Assembly: GCF_019923745.1 (NCBI RefSeq)
Contig: NZ_JAANOG010000010.1
Location: 43,217-107,216, forward strand
Direction: 5' to 3'
Source of the DNA: Aquirufa aurantiipilula
GTDB lineage: Bacteria; Bacteroidota; Bacteroidia; Cytophagales; Spirosomataceae
Length of the DNA: 64,000 nucleotides
Both the position numbers and the translations under genes were made by a program. Of the stretch, positions 37,546 to 46,974 are shown one piece after another. Each line of letters opens with the position of its first letter. The first letter of the stretch is position 1. Under the pieces are notes generated by a model. The model made no database searches. It was given only the letters and a program-made list of their open reading frames with translations, and was not told the origin of the DNA.

Positions 37546-38005
37546 ATTCGTTCTATTCCTTTTTTCCTTGGGCTTTTTGCTGGCTTGTCAAGGTGATCAG
37601 GTATTTGACCAAACAAGCAAAATGGGAGAATATGGATGGTCTCAAAAAAATCAGATTAGCTATCCTTTTGAAATCAAAGAGTTAGATAAATCGTATAGCT
37701 TATATGTTGCTTTACGTCAATCTAACGATTATCCATTCAATAATTTTTACTTCATTCCTAAAGTGATGGGAGCTGATGGAAAATTAGTGAAACAAGCCTT
37801 AGCAGAAGCTATTTTGTATGACCCAAAATCGGGAAAAGCCAAAGGGGAAGGATTGGGTGATATTTACAGCCATAAATTTTTGATTTTTAAGCAATTAAAA
37901 TTCCCCAAAAAAGGAAAATATCGATTGCTTCTTTCGCATGACATGCGAACTGATACCTTAGCTGGAATAATTTCTATCGGAGCATCCTTAGTTCCCAATC
38001 CCTAA
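37520..38005 (+). CDS. gldH: Gliding motility lipoprotein GldH
   Basis: GldH is a lipoprotein needed for gliding in Flavobacterium and belongs to the Gld set linked to type IX secretion. The 161-residue protein has a lipoprotein signal (FLLAC, Cys23), then a beta-rich domain with DNA-encoded landmarks typical of the family: SYPFEIKELDKSYSLYVALRQS and YPFNNFYFIPKV. It starts inside the end of ricT, and an Lrp-type gene follows after four bases. Gliding itself cannot be concluded, since many non-gliding Bacteroidota keep the gene. Confidence 0.88.
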   Translation: MALRHQLLKFVLFLFSLGFLLACQGDQVFDQTSKMGEYGWSQKNQISYPFEIKELDKSYSLYVALRQSNDYPFNNFYFIPKVMGADGKLVKQALAEAILYDPKSGKAKGEGLGDIYSHKFLIFKQLKFPKKGKYRLLLSHDMRTDTLAGIISIGASLVPNP

Positions 38006-38009
38006 TCTC

Positions 38010-38492
38010 ATGTCCAAGATTGATGATATTGATAAACAAATCCTCGCTTTTTTACATGAAGATGCCTACATGTCCAACAAGGATATGGCTCAGCGATTAG
38101 GTATGAGTCCCACGCCTATCCATGAACGTATTAAGCGCATGGAAAAAGATGGGGTGATTACTGGATATAAAGCCACCATCAATCCCAACAAATTAGGAAA
38201 ATCTCTAACTGTTTTTTGTGATATCTCACTAAAAGAACATGCTGCAGAATACCTAAAGCAGTTTGAAGAAGATGTGATGAATTTATTGGAAGTTCAAGAA
38301 TGTTACTGCGTTTCCGGACATAGTGATTTCTTACTTAAAATTGTGGTGGCAGATATGGATGAATACCGTGATTTTATCCTACATAAACTGGCGAGTATCA
38401 AGAATATTGGAAACGCTCAAAGCCACTTTGTGATGAATCAAATACAAAATGAAAGCATTTTACCTTGGTTAAATCAAGAAAAAACTAGATAA
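38010..38492 (+). CDS. Lrp/AsnC-family transcriptional regulator
   Basis: The 160-residue protein has an N-terminal winged helix-turn-helix (IDKQILAFLHEDAYMSNKDMAQRLGMSPTPIHERIKRME, about 5-50) and a C-terminal RAM ligand domain with the CYCVSGHSDFLLKIVV motif. Family members sense amino acids and form octamers. It lies four bases after gldH and 72 before the RND adaptor. It may regulate the efflux genes downstream, but many Lrp homologues act elsewhere. Confidence 0.93.
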   Translation: MSKIDDIDKQILAFLHEDAYMSNKDMAQRLGMSPTPIHERIKRMEKDGVITGYKATINPNKLGKSLTVFCDISLKEHAAEYLKQFEEDVMNLLEVQECYCVSGHSDFLLKIVVADMDEYRDFILHKLASIKNIGNAQSHFVMNQIQNESILPWLNQEKTR

Positions 38493-38564
38493 ACCTATAA
38501 ATTGGGGTAGATGCACCAATAAAATTACCTAACTTGAATAATTAACATCGTTTGAATTGACCTT

Positions 38565-39662
38565 ATGAACAAGATTACAAAAACAATCGTCAGCCTATTA
38601 GTAATCGTTTTGATATTAGGCATCGCCTTTTACCCCAAGGTAAAAAAGACTTTTTTCGCTGAGAAAAAGGCAGAAGGTAAAGAGAAAAGCAAGGGTGGTC
38701 CTGGTGGGGGCAAAGGTGGTAAAACTACTGTTGTAGTGATGGTGGTGAAATCAACTCGACTAGATGACATGATCAATTCTACTGGTAGTATTTTACCTAA
38801 TGAAGAAGTCGAAATCCGATCTGAAATAGCAGGAAGAATTATCCAATTAAATATTAAAGAAGGAGATGTCGTTCAGAAAGGAACTATTTTATTACATATC
38901 AATGACGATGATTTGCAGGCGCGATTAAGAAAGCTAGGTTATAACAAAAAATTAGCGGAAGATAATGAAGCTCGTCAAAAGGTTTTACTTCAAAAGGAAG
39001 CCATTTCTCAAAGAGAATATGATATTGCGGTAAACTCTGTTAATACCATTTCGGCTGATATTGAAGATTTAAAAGCTCAAATTTTAAAAACAACCATTCG
39101 CGCTCCATTTTCAGGAACTGTTGGTTTTCGTTATGTAAGTATGGGTAGTTATATTTCGCCTACCACTAAAATTGCGACATTAACGAATACTAATCCGGCA
39201 AAAATAGAATTTTCTATTCCAGCTAAATATGCTTCTCAAATTCGTAAAGGAAACACCATTGAATTTGTGACAGAAAATGAAACTAAAACTTATTCAGGTA
39301 AGGTATACGCCATTGATCCAAAAATTGATCCTTTAACGCGTACGCTTCAAATTAGAGCTTTATCTCCTAACCCAGGTGGAGTTTTGGTTCCAGGGGCATT
39401 CGCAAAAGTTAATTTGATTCTTAAAACCAAAGGATCAGCCATTTTGGTACCCACAGAAGCTGTCATTCCTGAATCTAAAGGAAGTAAAGTATTTATCGTA
39501 AAAAATGGCAAGGCCGTTTCTACCAAAGTAGAATTAGGAACACGTGGAGAGAAAACCGTGGAAATTTTATCGGGACTATCGATTGGGGACACCTTGATTA
39601 CCAATGGTATCATCCAAGTTAAACCAGACGGTGAAGTGGATATTAAAGAAGTAGTTCAATAA
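38565..39662 (+). CDS. RND efflux periplasmic adaptor (membrane fusion protein)
   Basis: The 365-residue protein has one N-terminal membrane helix (about 6-24), a Gly/Lys-rich linker (GGPGGGKGGK), then the HlyD/AcrA-like parts: a lipoyl half (EVEIRSEIAGRIIQLNIKEGDVVQKGTILL), a short alpha-helical hairpin, and the second lipoyl half (TTIRAPFSGTVGFR) followed by the beta-barrel domain. It bridges the inner-membrane pump to an outer-membrane channel. The matching pump is two genes downstream, with a glycosyltransferase between. No TolC-type gene is present. Confidence 0.94.
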   Translation: MNKITKTIVSLLVIVLILGIAFYPKVKKTFFAEKKAEGKEKSKGGPGGGKGGKTTVVVMVVKSTRLDDMINSTGSILPNEEVEIRSEIAGRIIQLNIKEGDVVQKGTILLHINDDDLQARLRKLGYNKKLAEDNEARQKVLLQKEAISQREYDIAVNSVNTISADIEDLKAQILKTTIRAPFSGTVGFRYVSMGSYISPTTKIATLTNTNPAKIEFSIPAKYASQIRKGNTIEFVTENETKTYSGKVYAIDPKIDPLTRTLQIRALSPNPGGVLVPGAFAKVNLILKTKGSAILVPTEAVIPESKGSKVFIVKNGKAVSTKVELGTRGEKTVEILSGLSIGDTLITNGIIQVKPDGEVDIKEVVQ

Positions 39663-39670
39663 GATAAAAG

Positions 39671-40717
39671 ATGCCCAGCATTTACCTAAGTACAGCTCTT
39701 TGGCAATTTAAATTCCGCAAATTAGCTTATTTGTTTGCTGGTTTAATTGCCTATGTACAGCTTTGTACTTGGGTTATTTTTCAGCGTTTATTTCAGCCAT
39801 CTCGACCTGTTTTGGGGATTTTACTGGCCCAACATTTAGGTGATATTGTTGCTTCAGAACCCATCATACCTGCCTTACATGTTAAATACCCGAAAGCAAA
39901 ACTAGTTTGGATCATTCAAGGCCATTTTAGACCACTTTTGGAACACCATCCTGGAATTTTCCGCTTGGTAACTGAAAAAAATATGCTGTTTAGCTATTTC
40001 CTAACCAAGTGGAATCCCTTTCAACATTTTTTCAATCTTCATTTAAACGAATTAAGAAAAGATCCTTATTTCCATATTCCATTAGAGAACGAAAAAGCCA
40101 AAGAGCTGAATATCAACATACACAATTACTACGCTCAGCATAATTTATTAGAGAATTTTTCTCAATTAGCTGGCCTAGGATTAATCACGGGACAACCTAC
40201 GCTTTACCTACCTAACAAAAAATTCCCTCTCCCATTTGAAGGCAATTATTGGCTTATTCATCGTATCTCCAATGACCCTTGTCGGGAATGGACTGATGAG
40301 AATTGGGTTAAATTGATACAAGCTGCCATTCAAGAATGGGATGTGAATATTGTGGAAATTGGAACAAGCCAAGGTCTTACTTTTCAACACCCAAAATTTC
40401 TTTCTTTGGTTGGTAAAACCAGCGTAGAAGACAGTTTATTCCTTATCAATTCCGCGAGTTTTTTTATTGGAATTGATTCAGGACCAACGCATTGTGCAAA
40501 TGCCTTTCAAATTCCTGCCTTGGTAATGTTAGGTGAATTTGCCGACTTTAAAAAATACATGTCTTATTCAGGGGCATATCAATTGAGTCAAATTGCCAGC
40601 CTGGTATACCATGAAAATGGCCCAGCTAAAGATTTAAGCTTTGACGAGGTTTGGAATAAACTCCAAAACGCTTTAGAAGTCAATCCTATTTTACACGAAA
40701 TACCAAATCATAAATAA
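39671..40717 (+). CDS. Glycosyltransferase family 9-like protein
   Basis: The 348-residue protein resembles heptosyltransferases of GT9. It has an N-terminal hydrophobic stretch (about 15-40), a GDIVASEPIIPALHVKYPKAKLVWI region typical of the family's first Rossmann domain, and a nucleotide-sugar site FIGIDSGPTHCANAF in the second domain. It would act at the inner membrane face on lipopolysaccharide core or another glycan. It sits eight bases after the RND adaptor and eight before the pump, so it is in the same operon. Sugar and acceptor are unknown. Confidence 0.83.
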   Translation: MPSIYLSTALWQFKFRKLAYLFAGLIAYVQLCTWVIFQRLFQPSRPVLGILLAQHLGDIVASEPIIPALHVKYPKAKLVWIIQGHFRPLLEHHPGIFRLVTEKNMLFSYFLTKWNPFQHFFNLHLNELRKDPYFHIPLENEKAKELNINIHNYYAQHNLLENFSQLAGLGLITGQPTLYLPNKKFPLPFEGNYWLIHRISNDPCREWTDENWVKLIQAAIQEWDVNIVEIGTSQGLTFQHPKFLSLVGKTSVEDSLFLINSASFFIGIDSGPTHCANAFQIPALVMLGEFADFKKYMSYSGAYQLSQIASLVYHENGPAKDLSFDEVWNKLQNALEVNPILHEIPNHK

Positions 40718-40725
40718 TACATATT

Positions 40726-43700
40726 ATGGCCTCTCTATCAGAAACCAGCATTAAACGACCCGTATTATCCATTGTAATGTCCATCACTATTATTGTGTTT
40801 GGAATCATTGGATATACCTATTTGGGGGTTCGTGAGTTCCCATCCGTGGATCCGCCTGTGGTAACGGTCCAGACTTCCTATACGGGAGCTAACGCCGACA
40901 TTATTGAATCTCAAATTACAGAACCTTTAGAGGAATCCATCAATGGTATTGCTGGGGTTAGAACCTTAGCTAGTTCCAGTAGAGATGGTCGTTCAAGCAT
41001 CACAGTAGAATTTGATTTAGCTGTCAATATTGAAGATGCAGCCAATGATGTTCGTGACCGTGTTTCTAGAGCTATGGCTTTATTGCCAAAAGATGTGGAT
41101 CCTCCAGTAGTTGCCAAAGCTGATGCAGATGCCAACCCCATCTACAATATCAATATCTTCTCTAAAACGCGCGGTTTATTGGAATTAAACGAGTTAGCCA
41201 CAAGAAATGTGAAGGAAAAATTCCAAACCATTCCAGGAGTAAGTTCCGTACAAATGTGGGGAGAGAAGAAATATGCCATGCGTATGCACATTGACCCAGA
41301 ACGTTTGGCTTCTTTCCGTTTAACGGCTCCAGATATCGTTTCGGCATTAAGTAAACAAAATATTGAGTTGCCATCCGGAAGTATTGAAGGTGCGAATACG
41401 GAATTAACGGTACGTACTCAAGGTAGAATGACTACCGTAGAAGACTTCAATAATCTGATTATCAAAGAACAAGATGGTCGATCTGTGAAATTTTCCGATG
41501 TTGGTTTTGCCGAGTTATCTCCAGAAAATGATAAAACTTTCTTTAAGCGTGATATGACACCTATGATTTCCATTGCGGTGATTCCTCAACCGGGATCCAA
41601 CCAAATTGAAATCGTAGATGCCATCAATAGAAAACTTCCTCAAATTCGCCAAACCTTACCGGCTGACGTAGAATTAAAAGAAGGCTTTGACAATACCAAA
41701 TACGTACGTAAATCCTTAGTAGAGGTAGAAGAAACTATCCTTACTGCCATTTTATTGGTAACCATCATCATCTTCTTATTCTTGCGTGACTGGAGATCAA
41801 CCTTGATTCCTTTAACAGCAATCCCGGTCAGTTTGATTGGTGTATTTTTCTTCATGTACTTAGTCGGGTTCTCGGTCAATGTACTAACACTATTAGGAAT
41901 TGTACTTTCCATCGGACTTGTTGTGGATGATGCTATTGTGGTGTTGGAAAACATCTATTCCAAAATTGAAGATGGCATGACGCCATGGAAAGCGGCCCTA
42001 GAAGGTTCGAAAGAGATTTATTTCGCTGTAATTTCTACCACCATCACTTTAGCTGCGGTTTTCCTTCCTGTAATTTTCTTACAAGGTATTACAGGGCGTT
42101 TATTCCGTGAATTTGGTATAGTGGTGGCTGGTTCAGTTATCATTTCAGCTTTTGTTTCCTTGACCTTAACACCCATGTTGAGTTCCAAATTGTTGAAAGG
42201 CGGACACCATAAACCTTGGTTTTACCGTGTTACAGAACCTTTCTTTGTTTGGTTAACTGCAGCTTACCAGGGATCATTGGAATCTTTCTTGAAAATCCGC
42301 TGGATGGCTTGGGTTATCATGGTCTCTTTGATTGGTATCATTTATACCTTGTTTAAATACGATGCCATCCCTTCTGAATTAGCCCCTCTTGAGGACCGTG
42401 GAGCCTTACGTATTAGTTCTACAGCACCTGAAGGAGCCACATTCGATTATATGTTGAACTATACTGATAAAATGGCTAAGTTTTTGATGGAGGCCATTCC
42501 AGCTAAAGAACGTTATGCGATTTATGCCATTACTTCTCCACCTTTTGGAAATGGTGCTGCCAACACAGGTAGTTTCCGTATTTTATTAGGTGATCCTGAA
42601 AAAAGAAGAAGTCAACAGGAAATTGCGGATGAACTTTCTCCTAAAATCAAGAAGTTTACTGGAGCGAGATCCAACTTAATACAAGAGCCAACACTTTCTA
42701 CCGGACAGCGTGGTGGCGGTGGCTTACCGATTGCCTTTGTGGTTCAGGCTCCTAATTTTGAGAGTTTGAAAAAAATCATGCCTCAGTTCCTAGCGAAAGT
42801 GCGTGATAATCCAAAATTCGAAACATCGGATGTCAATTTGAAATTTACCAAACCTGAATTACGCATTGAAATTGATCGTGCCAAAGCTCAAAACCTAGGT
42901 ATCGCTATTCAAGACATTGCACAAACCCTTCAATTAGGACTTTCAGGTCGTCGATTCGGCTATTTTATCATGGATGGCAAGCAGTATCAAGTAATTGGTC
43001 AAATCGATAGACCCATGCGTAATGATGTGAATGATTTGAAATCATTATACGTTAAAAATAACCGAGGCGATTTAATTCAATTAGATAATTTGGTAAAAAT
43101 TACGGAACAAAGTACTCCTCCGCAGCTTTACCGTTATAACCGTTATGTAGCGGCTACCGTTCAAGCTCAAATGGCCAAAGGGGTAACCTTGGGTGAAGCC
43201 TTAAATGAGATGGATAAAATAGCCAAAGAGACTCTAGATGTTTCTTTCTCTACCGCTTATGATGGACAAAGTAAGGAATTTAAAGAATCTAGTTCTTCTT
43301 TATTATTTGCATTTGCCTTAGCCATTTTATTGATTTACTTAATTCTATCGGCTCAGTTTGAAAGCTTTATTGATCCCTTAATTATTTTATTTACTGTGCC
43401 TCTTGCCGTGGCAGGTGCCTTACTAACTTTATGGGATTTCAGTCAGACATTGAATATTTTCTCACAAATTGGTATCATCGTGCTCATCGGTTTGGTTACG
43501 AAAAATGGTATTTTGATTGTGGAATTTGCCAATCAAAGAAAGGAAGCTGGATCCAATAAAGTCTTAGCGGTTCAAGAAGCAGCTACTGCTCGTTTCCGCC
43601 CTATTTTAATGACATCCCTTTGTACCATTTTAGGTATTTTACCAATTGCACTTGCTTTAGGTTCTGGTTCTCAAAGCCGTGTATCCATGGGTATTGCTGT

Positions 43701-43830
43701 AGTAGGTGGTATGTTATTTTCTACTACTTTGACCTTGTACATCATTCCAGCTATTTATAGCTACATGTCTAGCAACTTAAAACACCAAGGTGAAAAAGAA
43801 GAGAGTCCTTCTTTGGTAGGCCATGAATAA
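40726..43830 (+). CDS. RND efflux pump permease (AcrB/MexF type)
   Basis: The 1034-residue inner-membrane pump has the HAE1-type layout: first helix (about 10-30), two large periplasmic loops and 12 membrane segments. The motif NVLTLLGIVLSIGLVVDDAIVVLENIY carries the paired Asp residues used for proton relay, and GLVTKNGILIVEFANQ lies in the later half. It should export lipophilic compounds with the adaptor two genes upstream. The last eight bases overlap ribD. Substrate is unknown. Confidence 0.95.
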   Translation: MASLSETSIKRPVLSIVMSITIIVFGIIGYTYLGVREFPSVDPPVVTVQTSYTGANADIIESQITEPLEESINGIAGVRTLASSSRDGRSSITVEFDLAVNIEDAANDVRDRVSRAMALLPKDVDPPVVAKADADANPIYNINIFSKTRGLLELNELATRNVKEKFQTIPGVSSVQMWGEKKYAMRMHIDPERLASFRLTAPDIVSALSKQNIELPSGSIEGANTELTVRTQGRMTTVEDFNNLIIKEQDGRSVKFSDVGFAELSPENDKTFFKRDMTPMISIAVIPQPGSNQIEIVDAINRKLPQIRQTLPADVELKEGFDNTKYVRKSLVEVEETILTAILLVTIIIFLFLRDWRSTLIPLTAIPVSLIGVFFFMYLVGFSVNVLTLLGIVLSIGLVVDDAIVVLENIYSKIEDGMTPWKAALEGSKEIYFAVISTTITLAAVFLPVIFLQGITGRLFREFGIVVAGSVIISAFVSLTLTPMLSSKLLKGGHHKPWFYRVTEPFFVWLTAAYQGSLESFLKIRWMAWVIMVSLIGIIYTLFKYDAIPSELAPLEDRGALRISSTAPEGATFDYMLNYTDKMAKFLMEAIPAKERYAIYAITSPPFGNGAANTGSFRILLGDPEKRRSQQEIADELSPKIKKFTGARSNLIQEPTLSTGQRGGGGLPIAFVVQAPNFESLKKIMPQFLAKVRDNPKFETSDVNLKFTKPELRIEIDRAKAQNLGIAIQDIAQTLQLGLSGRRFGYFIMDGKQYQVIGQIDRPMRNDVNDLKSLYVKNNRGDLIQLDNLVKITEQSTPPQLYRYNRYVAATVQAQMAKGVTLGEALNEMDKIAKETLDVSFSTAYDGQSKEFKESSSSLLFAFALAILLIYLILSAQFESFIDPLIILFTVPLAVAGALLTLWDFSQTLNIFSQIGIIVLIGLVTKNGILIVEFANQRKEAGSNKVLAVQEAATARFRPILMTSLCTILGILPIALALGSGSQSRVSMGIAVVGGMLFSTTLTLYIIPAIYSYMSSNLKHQGEKEESPSLVGHE

Positions 43831-44851
43831 ACAAGAGATTTGGATGCAACGTGCCCTGGATTTATCCCTATTGGGATCAGGGCGTGTTGCACCTAATCCC
43901 TTAGTAGGTTGTGTCATTGTTAAAAATGACCAAATCGTCGGTGAAGGATGGCACCAAGCATATGGCCAAGCACATGCAGAAGTCATGGCCATCAATTCAT
44001 TAGCCAATCCTGAAGATAGCATAGGCTCTTCTGTTTATGTTAGCTTAGAGCCTTGTTCTCATACAGGAAAAACTCCTCCTTGTGCTGATTTATTGATTCG
44101 ATCCCAAGTTAGGGAAGTCATTATTTGCAATCTAGACCCCAATCCACTGGTAGCAGGAAAAGGAATTGAAAAATTAAAAGATGCGGGAATTAAGGTTTCT
44201 CAAGGAGTTTTAGAGAAAAAGGGTACTGACATCAACCGTCACTTTTTTACTTTTCATACCAGGAAAAGACCCTATATTACCTTAAAATGGGCTGCCTCTC
44301 AAGATGGATTTATTTCCCAAGAAAATGGGAAGCCCGTAACGTTTTCAAATCCTGCAAGTCAAGCCATGGTGCATCAGATGCGTACCCAACATCAAGGGAT
44401 ATTGGTCGGTGTCAATACCATCATTCAGGATAATCCACGTTTAAATGTCCGCTTATGGCCGGGAAAAAATCCCATTCGGATAGTGTTAGATCCTCATCAC
44501 CGTATCCCCCAAAGCAGTCAAGTACTTCAAGATGGGCAGGTCACGTGGATTATTACAAAACATTTCGCTGCAGAAGATGGCCCATATAGCTGGTTCAACA
44601 TTGGAAATGAATACAGCATTGAGGATATACTAGAATTCGCCTATCAAAAAGGCCTGATTTCCATTTTGGTAGAAGGTGGTGCAAAAACCCTTGAGGCCTT
44701 TCTACAATCTAATTTAGTGGATGAAATTTGGAAACAAGAAAGCAGTATTCAACTAGGAAAAGGAATTGCTGAACCTCAACAATCGCTTAACTGGAAAAAA
44801 GGGATACAAGTGGGAGAAGACAATGTGTGGTACCAGGCTGATTTAAGCTAG
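43823..44851 (+). CDS. ribD: Bifunctional riboflavin deaminase/reductase
   Basis: RibD deaminates and then reduces the pyrimidine intermediate in riboflavin synthesis. The 342-residue protein has the zinc-dependent deaminase domain (HAEVMAIN and PCSHTGKTPPCADLLI, about 1-145) and the NADPH-dependent reductase domain (GVNTIIQDNPRLNVR and LVEGGAKTLEAFL). No FMN riboswitch is possible directly upstream because the start lies inside the RND pump gene. Its end overlaps the converging mntH by nine bases. Other rib genes are elsewhere. Confidence 0.96.
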   Translation: MNKQEIWMQRALDLSLLGSGRVAPNPLVGCVIVKNDQIVGEGWHQAYGQAHAEVMAINSLANPEDSIGSSVYVSLEPCSHTGKTPPCADLLIRSQVREVIICNLDPNPLVAGKGIEKLKDAGIKVSQGVLEKKGTDINRHFFTFHTRKRPYITLKWAASQDGFISQENGKPVTFSNPASQAMVHQMRTQHQGILVGVNTIIQDNPRLNVRLWPGKNPIRIVLDPHHRIPQSSQVLQDGQVTWIITKHFAAEDGPYSWFNIGNEYSIEDILEFAYQKGLISILVEGGAKTLEAFLQSNLVDEIWKQESSIQLGKGIAEPQQSLNWKKGIQVGEDNVWYQADLS

Positions 44852-46165
44852 GCCAAATATTTGCATCAATAAATAGGCATTCAGACCTAAAATCACAGCA
44901 CTAATTATCCAAGAAAGGGTCGTCAACCATACTGGATTCACAAATTTACCCATCTTAGCTTTGTCACTAGTAAACCACACCAAAGGAATTACTGCGAAGC
45001 TTAATTGCATAGAAAGTACCACTTGGGAAAAGACTAATAATTCCCCAACCTTACTATCTCCCCAAATCCAAGTGATGAAAAAGGCTGGAAGAATAGCCAA
45101 CATTCGAGTAATCAATCGACGTAACCAAGGAGCCAATTTCAAATCAATAAAACCTTCCATGACGATTTGACCCGCTAAAGTCCCTGTTAATGTGGCATTT
45201 TGGCCAGAGGCTAATAAGGCTATAGCAAATAAAGCTGAGGCCCATTTACTCCCTAAAACCGGATCTAATAATTGATAAGCATCTCGTATATCAGCCACAT
45301 GTGGCATTCCATTGATATGAAAGGCTGATGCAGCTAAAATCAGAATACCTGCATTGATAAAAAAGGCTAATCCCAAAGAAAGCGTTGAATCAATCGTAGC
45401 AAATTTAACCGCTTTGGTTTTATCAGCATCGGTATGAGCAAACGCGCGCGTTTGAACGATACTCGAATGTAAATACAGATTATGAGGCATTACTGTAGCT
45501 CCCAAAATACCTATGGCAACATATAATTGACTAGAATCTTGAAAAATTGATGCTTGTGGAACAAGTCCTTTCATCACACTACCAATATCAGGCTGAGATA
45601 GCAATAATTCGTAACCAAAGCAGAGTGAAATTACTGCCAATAAAGACATGACAATAGATTCCAGCACCCTGAAGCCACGGTGCTGGAAGTATAAAATTAA
45701 GAACACATCCAATATGGTAATCAAAATACCATACAGAATTGGAATGTCAAAAAGCAAATTTAACGCAAGAGCTGACCCAATTACTTCAGCTAAATCACAA
45801 GCTACTATCGCTAATTCACAGAGTATCCAAAGAAAAATGGCTACCGGTTTAGAAAAAGCTTCTCCACAGGCTTGTGCTAAATCGCGGCCTGTAGAAACTC
45901 CCAATTTTAATGCTAAATGCTGTAATACAATGGCAAAAAGACTGGAAATAAATATAACCGACAACAGGGTATAACCAAATTGAGAACCTCCAGCTAAATC
46001 AGTAGCCCAGTTTCCCGGATCCATGTACCCTACTGCCACCATAAATCCAGGGCCAATGAATGCGCGTAAATTTTTCCAGAAGCCAGGTCCTGAGTGAATG
46101 GGAATACTTCCGTATACCTCACTTAAAGAACGAGTCTTACCTTCTGATCGCCAAGCATTTGACAT
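44843..46165 (-). CDS. mntH: Nramp-family manganese/divalent metal transporter
   Basis: MntH imports Mn2+ (and Fe2+) with protons. The 440-residue protein has about 11 membrane segments with the metal-binding DPGNWATDLAGG in helix 1 and MPHNLYLHSS in helix 6, both diagnostic of Nramp. It is transcribed divergently from an MntR/DtxR-type regulator with a 128-base gap that holds a promoter and a palindrome, which suggests manganese-dependent repression. Confidence 0.96.
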   Translation of the reverse strand: MSNAWRSEGKTRSLSEVYGSIPIHSGPGFWKNLRAFIGPGFMVAVGYMDPGNWATDLAGGSQFGYTLLSVIFISSLFAIVLQHLALKLGVSTGRDLAQACGEAFSKPVAIFLWILCELAIVACDLAEVIGSALALNLLFDIPILYGILITILDVFLILYFQHRGFRVLESIVMSLLAVISLCFGYELLLSQPDIGSVMKGLVPQASIFQDSSQLYVAIGILGATVMPHNLYLHSSIVQTRAFAHTDADKTKAVKFATIDSTLSLGLAFFINAGILILAASAFHINGMPHVADIRDAYQLLDPVLGSKWASALFAIALLASGQNATLTGTLAGQIVMEGFIDLKLAPWLRRLITRMLAILPAFFITWIWGDSKVGELLVFSQVVLSMQLSFAVIPLVWFTSDKAKMGKFVNPVWLTTLSWIISAVILGLNAYLLMQIFGLA

Positions 46166-46187
46166 GGAATAATGGTTTTATTACAAA

Positions 46188-46218
46188 CAAATATAGATAA
46201 GAATTACGATTAAACAAA
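46188..46218 (-). promoter_or_regulatory. Promoter of mntH
   Basis: Read on the minus strand, TTTG (46215-46218) and TATATTTG (46188-46195) are separated by 19 bases, a full match to the Bacteroidota sigma-A pattern. The box is 23 bases before the mntH ATG. Confidence 0.7.
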
Positions 46219-46223
46219 AATAT

Positions 46224-46243
46224 TTTTTAGTCGAGGCTAAAAA
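46224..46243. promoter_or_regulatory. Palindrome between mntH and mntR, candidate MntR operator
   Basis: TTTTTAG and CTAAAAA are exact inverted repeats of seven bases separated by six (TCGAGG). The site is five bases upstream of the mntH -33 element and about 50 bases before the mntR ATG, so a bound regulator could cover both promoters. The size fits a DtxR/MntR dimer site. Confidence 0.6.
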
Positions 46244-46293
46244 TTTATTTTCTGTCGCATTTTGCTTACTTTTATACAGTATAACAATAGAAA

Positions 46294-46956
46294 ATGGCCA
46301 CATCATTTGCGGAAGAAAATTATTTAAAAATTATATATCGATTATCGGAATCGACTTTAGAAGATATTTCTACCAATGCTGTAGCTGAATTAACGCAGAC
46401 CAAAGCCGCATCAGTAACCGACATGCTCCGCAAACTGGCCGAGAAAGGTTGGGTGAATTACCAAAAGTACCAAGGAGTAAGACTGACTGAAGAAGGTGAA
46501 AAAATAGCTTTGTCAGTCGTAAGAAAACACCGATTATGGGAAGTTTTTTTAGTTGACAAAATGGGCTTCAATTGGGATGAAGTTCATGAAATTGCGGAAC
46601 AATTAGAACATATTGAATCCGAAGCCTTAATCAATAAATTAGATGAGTTCCTAGATTTCCCTAAAACAGACCCGCATGGTGATCCTATTCCCAATAAAGA
46701 AGGTATTCTTCCTGAGTTAAGCTATGTCCATCTATCGGATTTAAAAGAGAATAAAGCTTGTGTATTGATGGGAGTTGCCAAGGATTCAGCAGTTTTTCTT
46801 CAATTGCTCACGCGATTAAATTTAAGTTTAGGAGCAAAACTCATGGTAAAAGAGATCAATTCTTTTGACCGTTCCATATCTGTGTCCATCAATGACTCAG
46901 AACCGGTTTTCATTAGCCATGAAGTGGCTAAAAATATCTTAATTAAATTAGGCTAA
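46294..46956 (+). CDS. mntR: DtxR/MntR-family metal-dependent regulator
   Basis: The 220-residue protein has an N-terminal winged helix (TNAVAELTQTKAASVTDMLRKLAEKGWV), the iron/manganese dimerisation domain (RKHRLWEVFLVDKMGFNWDEVHEIAEQLEHIES, with metal-ligand His and Glu residues, then PHGDPIP), and a C-terminal FeoA/SH3-like domain at about 150-220. It should repress mntH when manganese (or iron) is plentiful, as inferred from the divergent layout and the palindrome. The gene ends 18 bases before the converging helicase. Confidence 0.94.
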   Translation: MATSFAEENYLKIIYRLSESTLEDISTNAVAELTQTKAASVTDMLRKLAEKGWVNYQKYQGVRLTEEGEKIALSVVRKHRLWEVFLVDKMGFNWDEVHEIAEQLEHIESEALINKLDEFLDFPKTDPHGDPIPNKEGILPELSYVHLSDLKENKACVLMGVAKDSAVFLQLLTRLNLSLGAKLMVKEINSFDRSISVSINDSEPVFISHEVAKNILIKLG

Positions 46957-46974
46957 TTTAGAATACTGGAAAGC

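Noticed and set aside
43700..43823. FMN riboswitch ahead of ribD
   Set aside because: The start of ribD lies inside the RND pump gene and no RFN-like structure can be seen.
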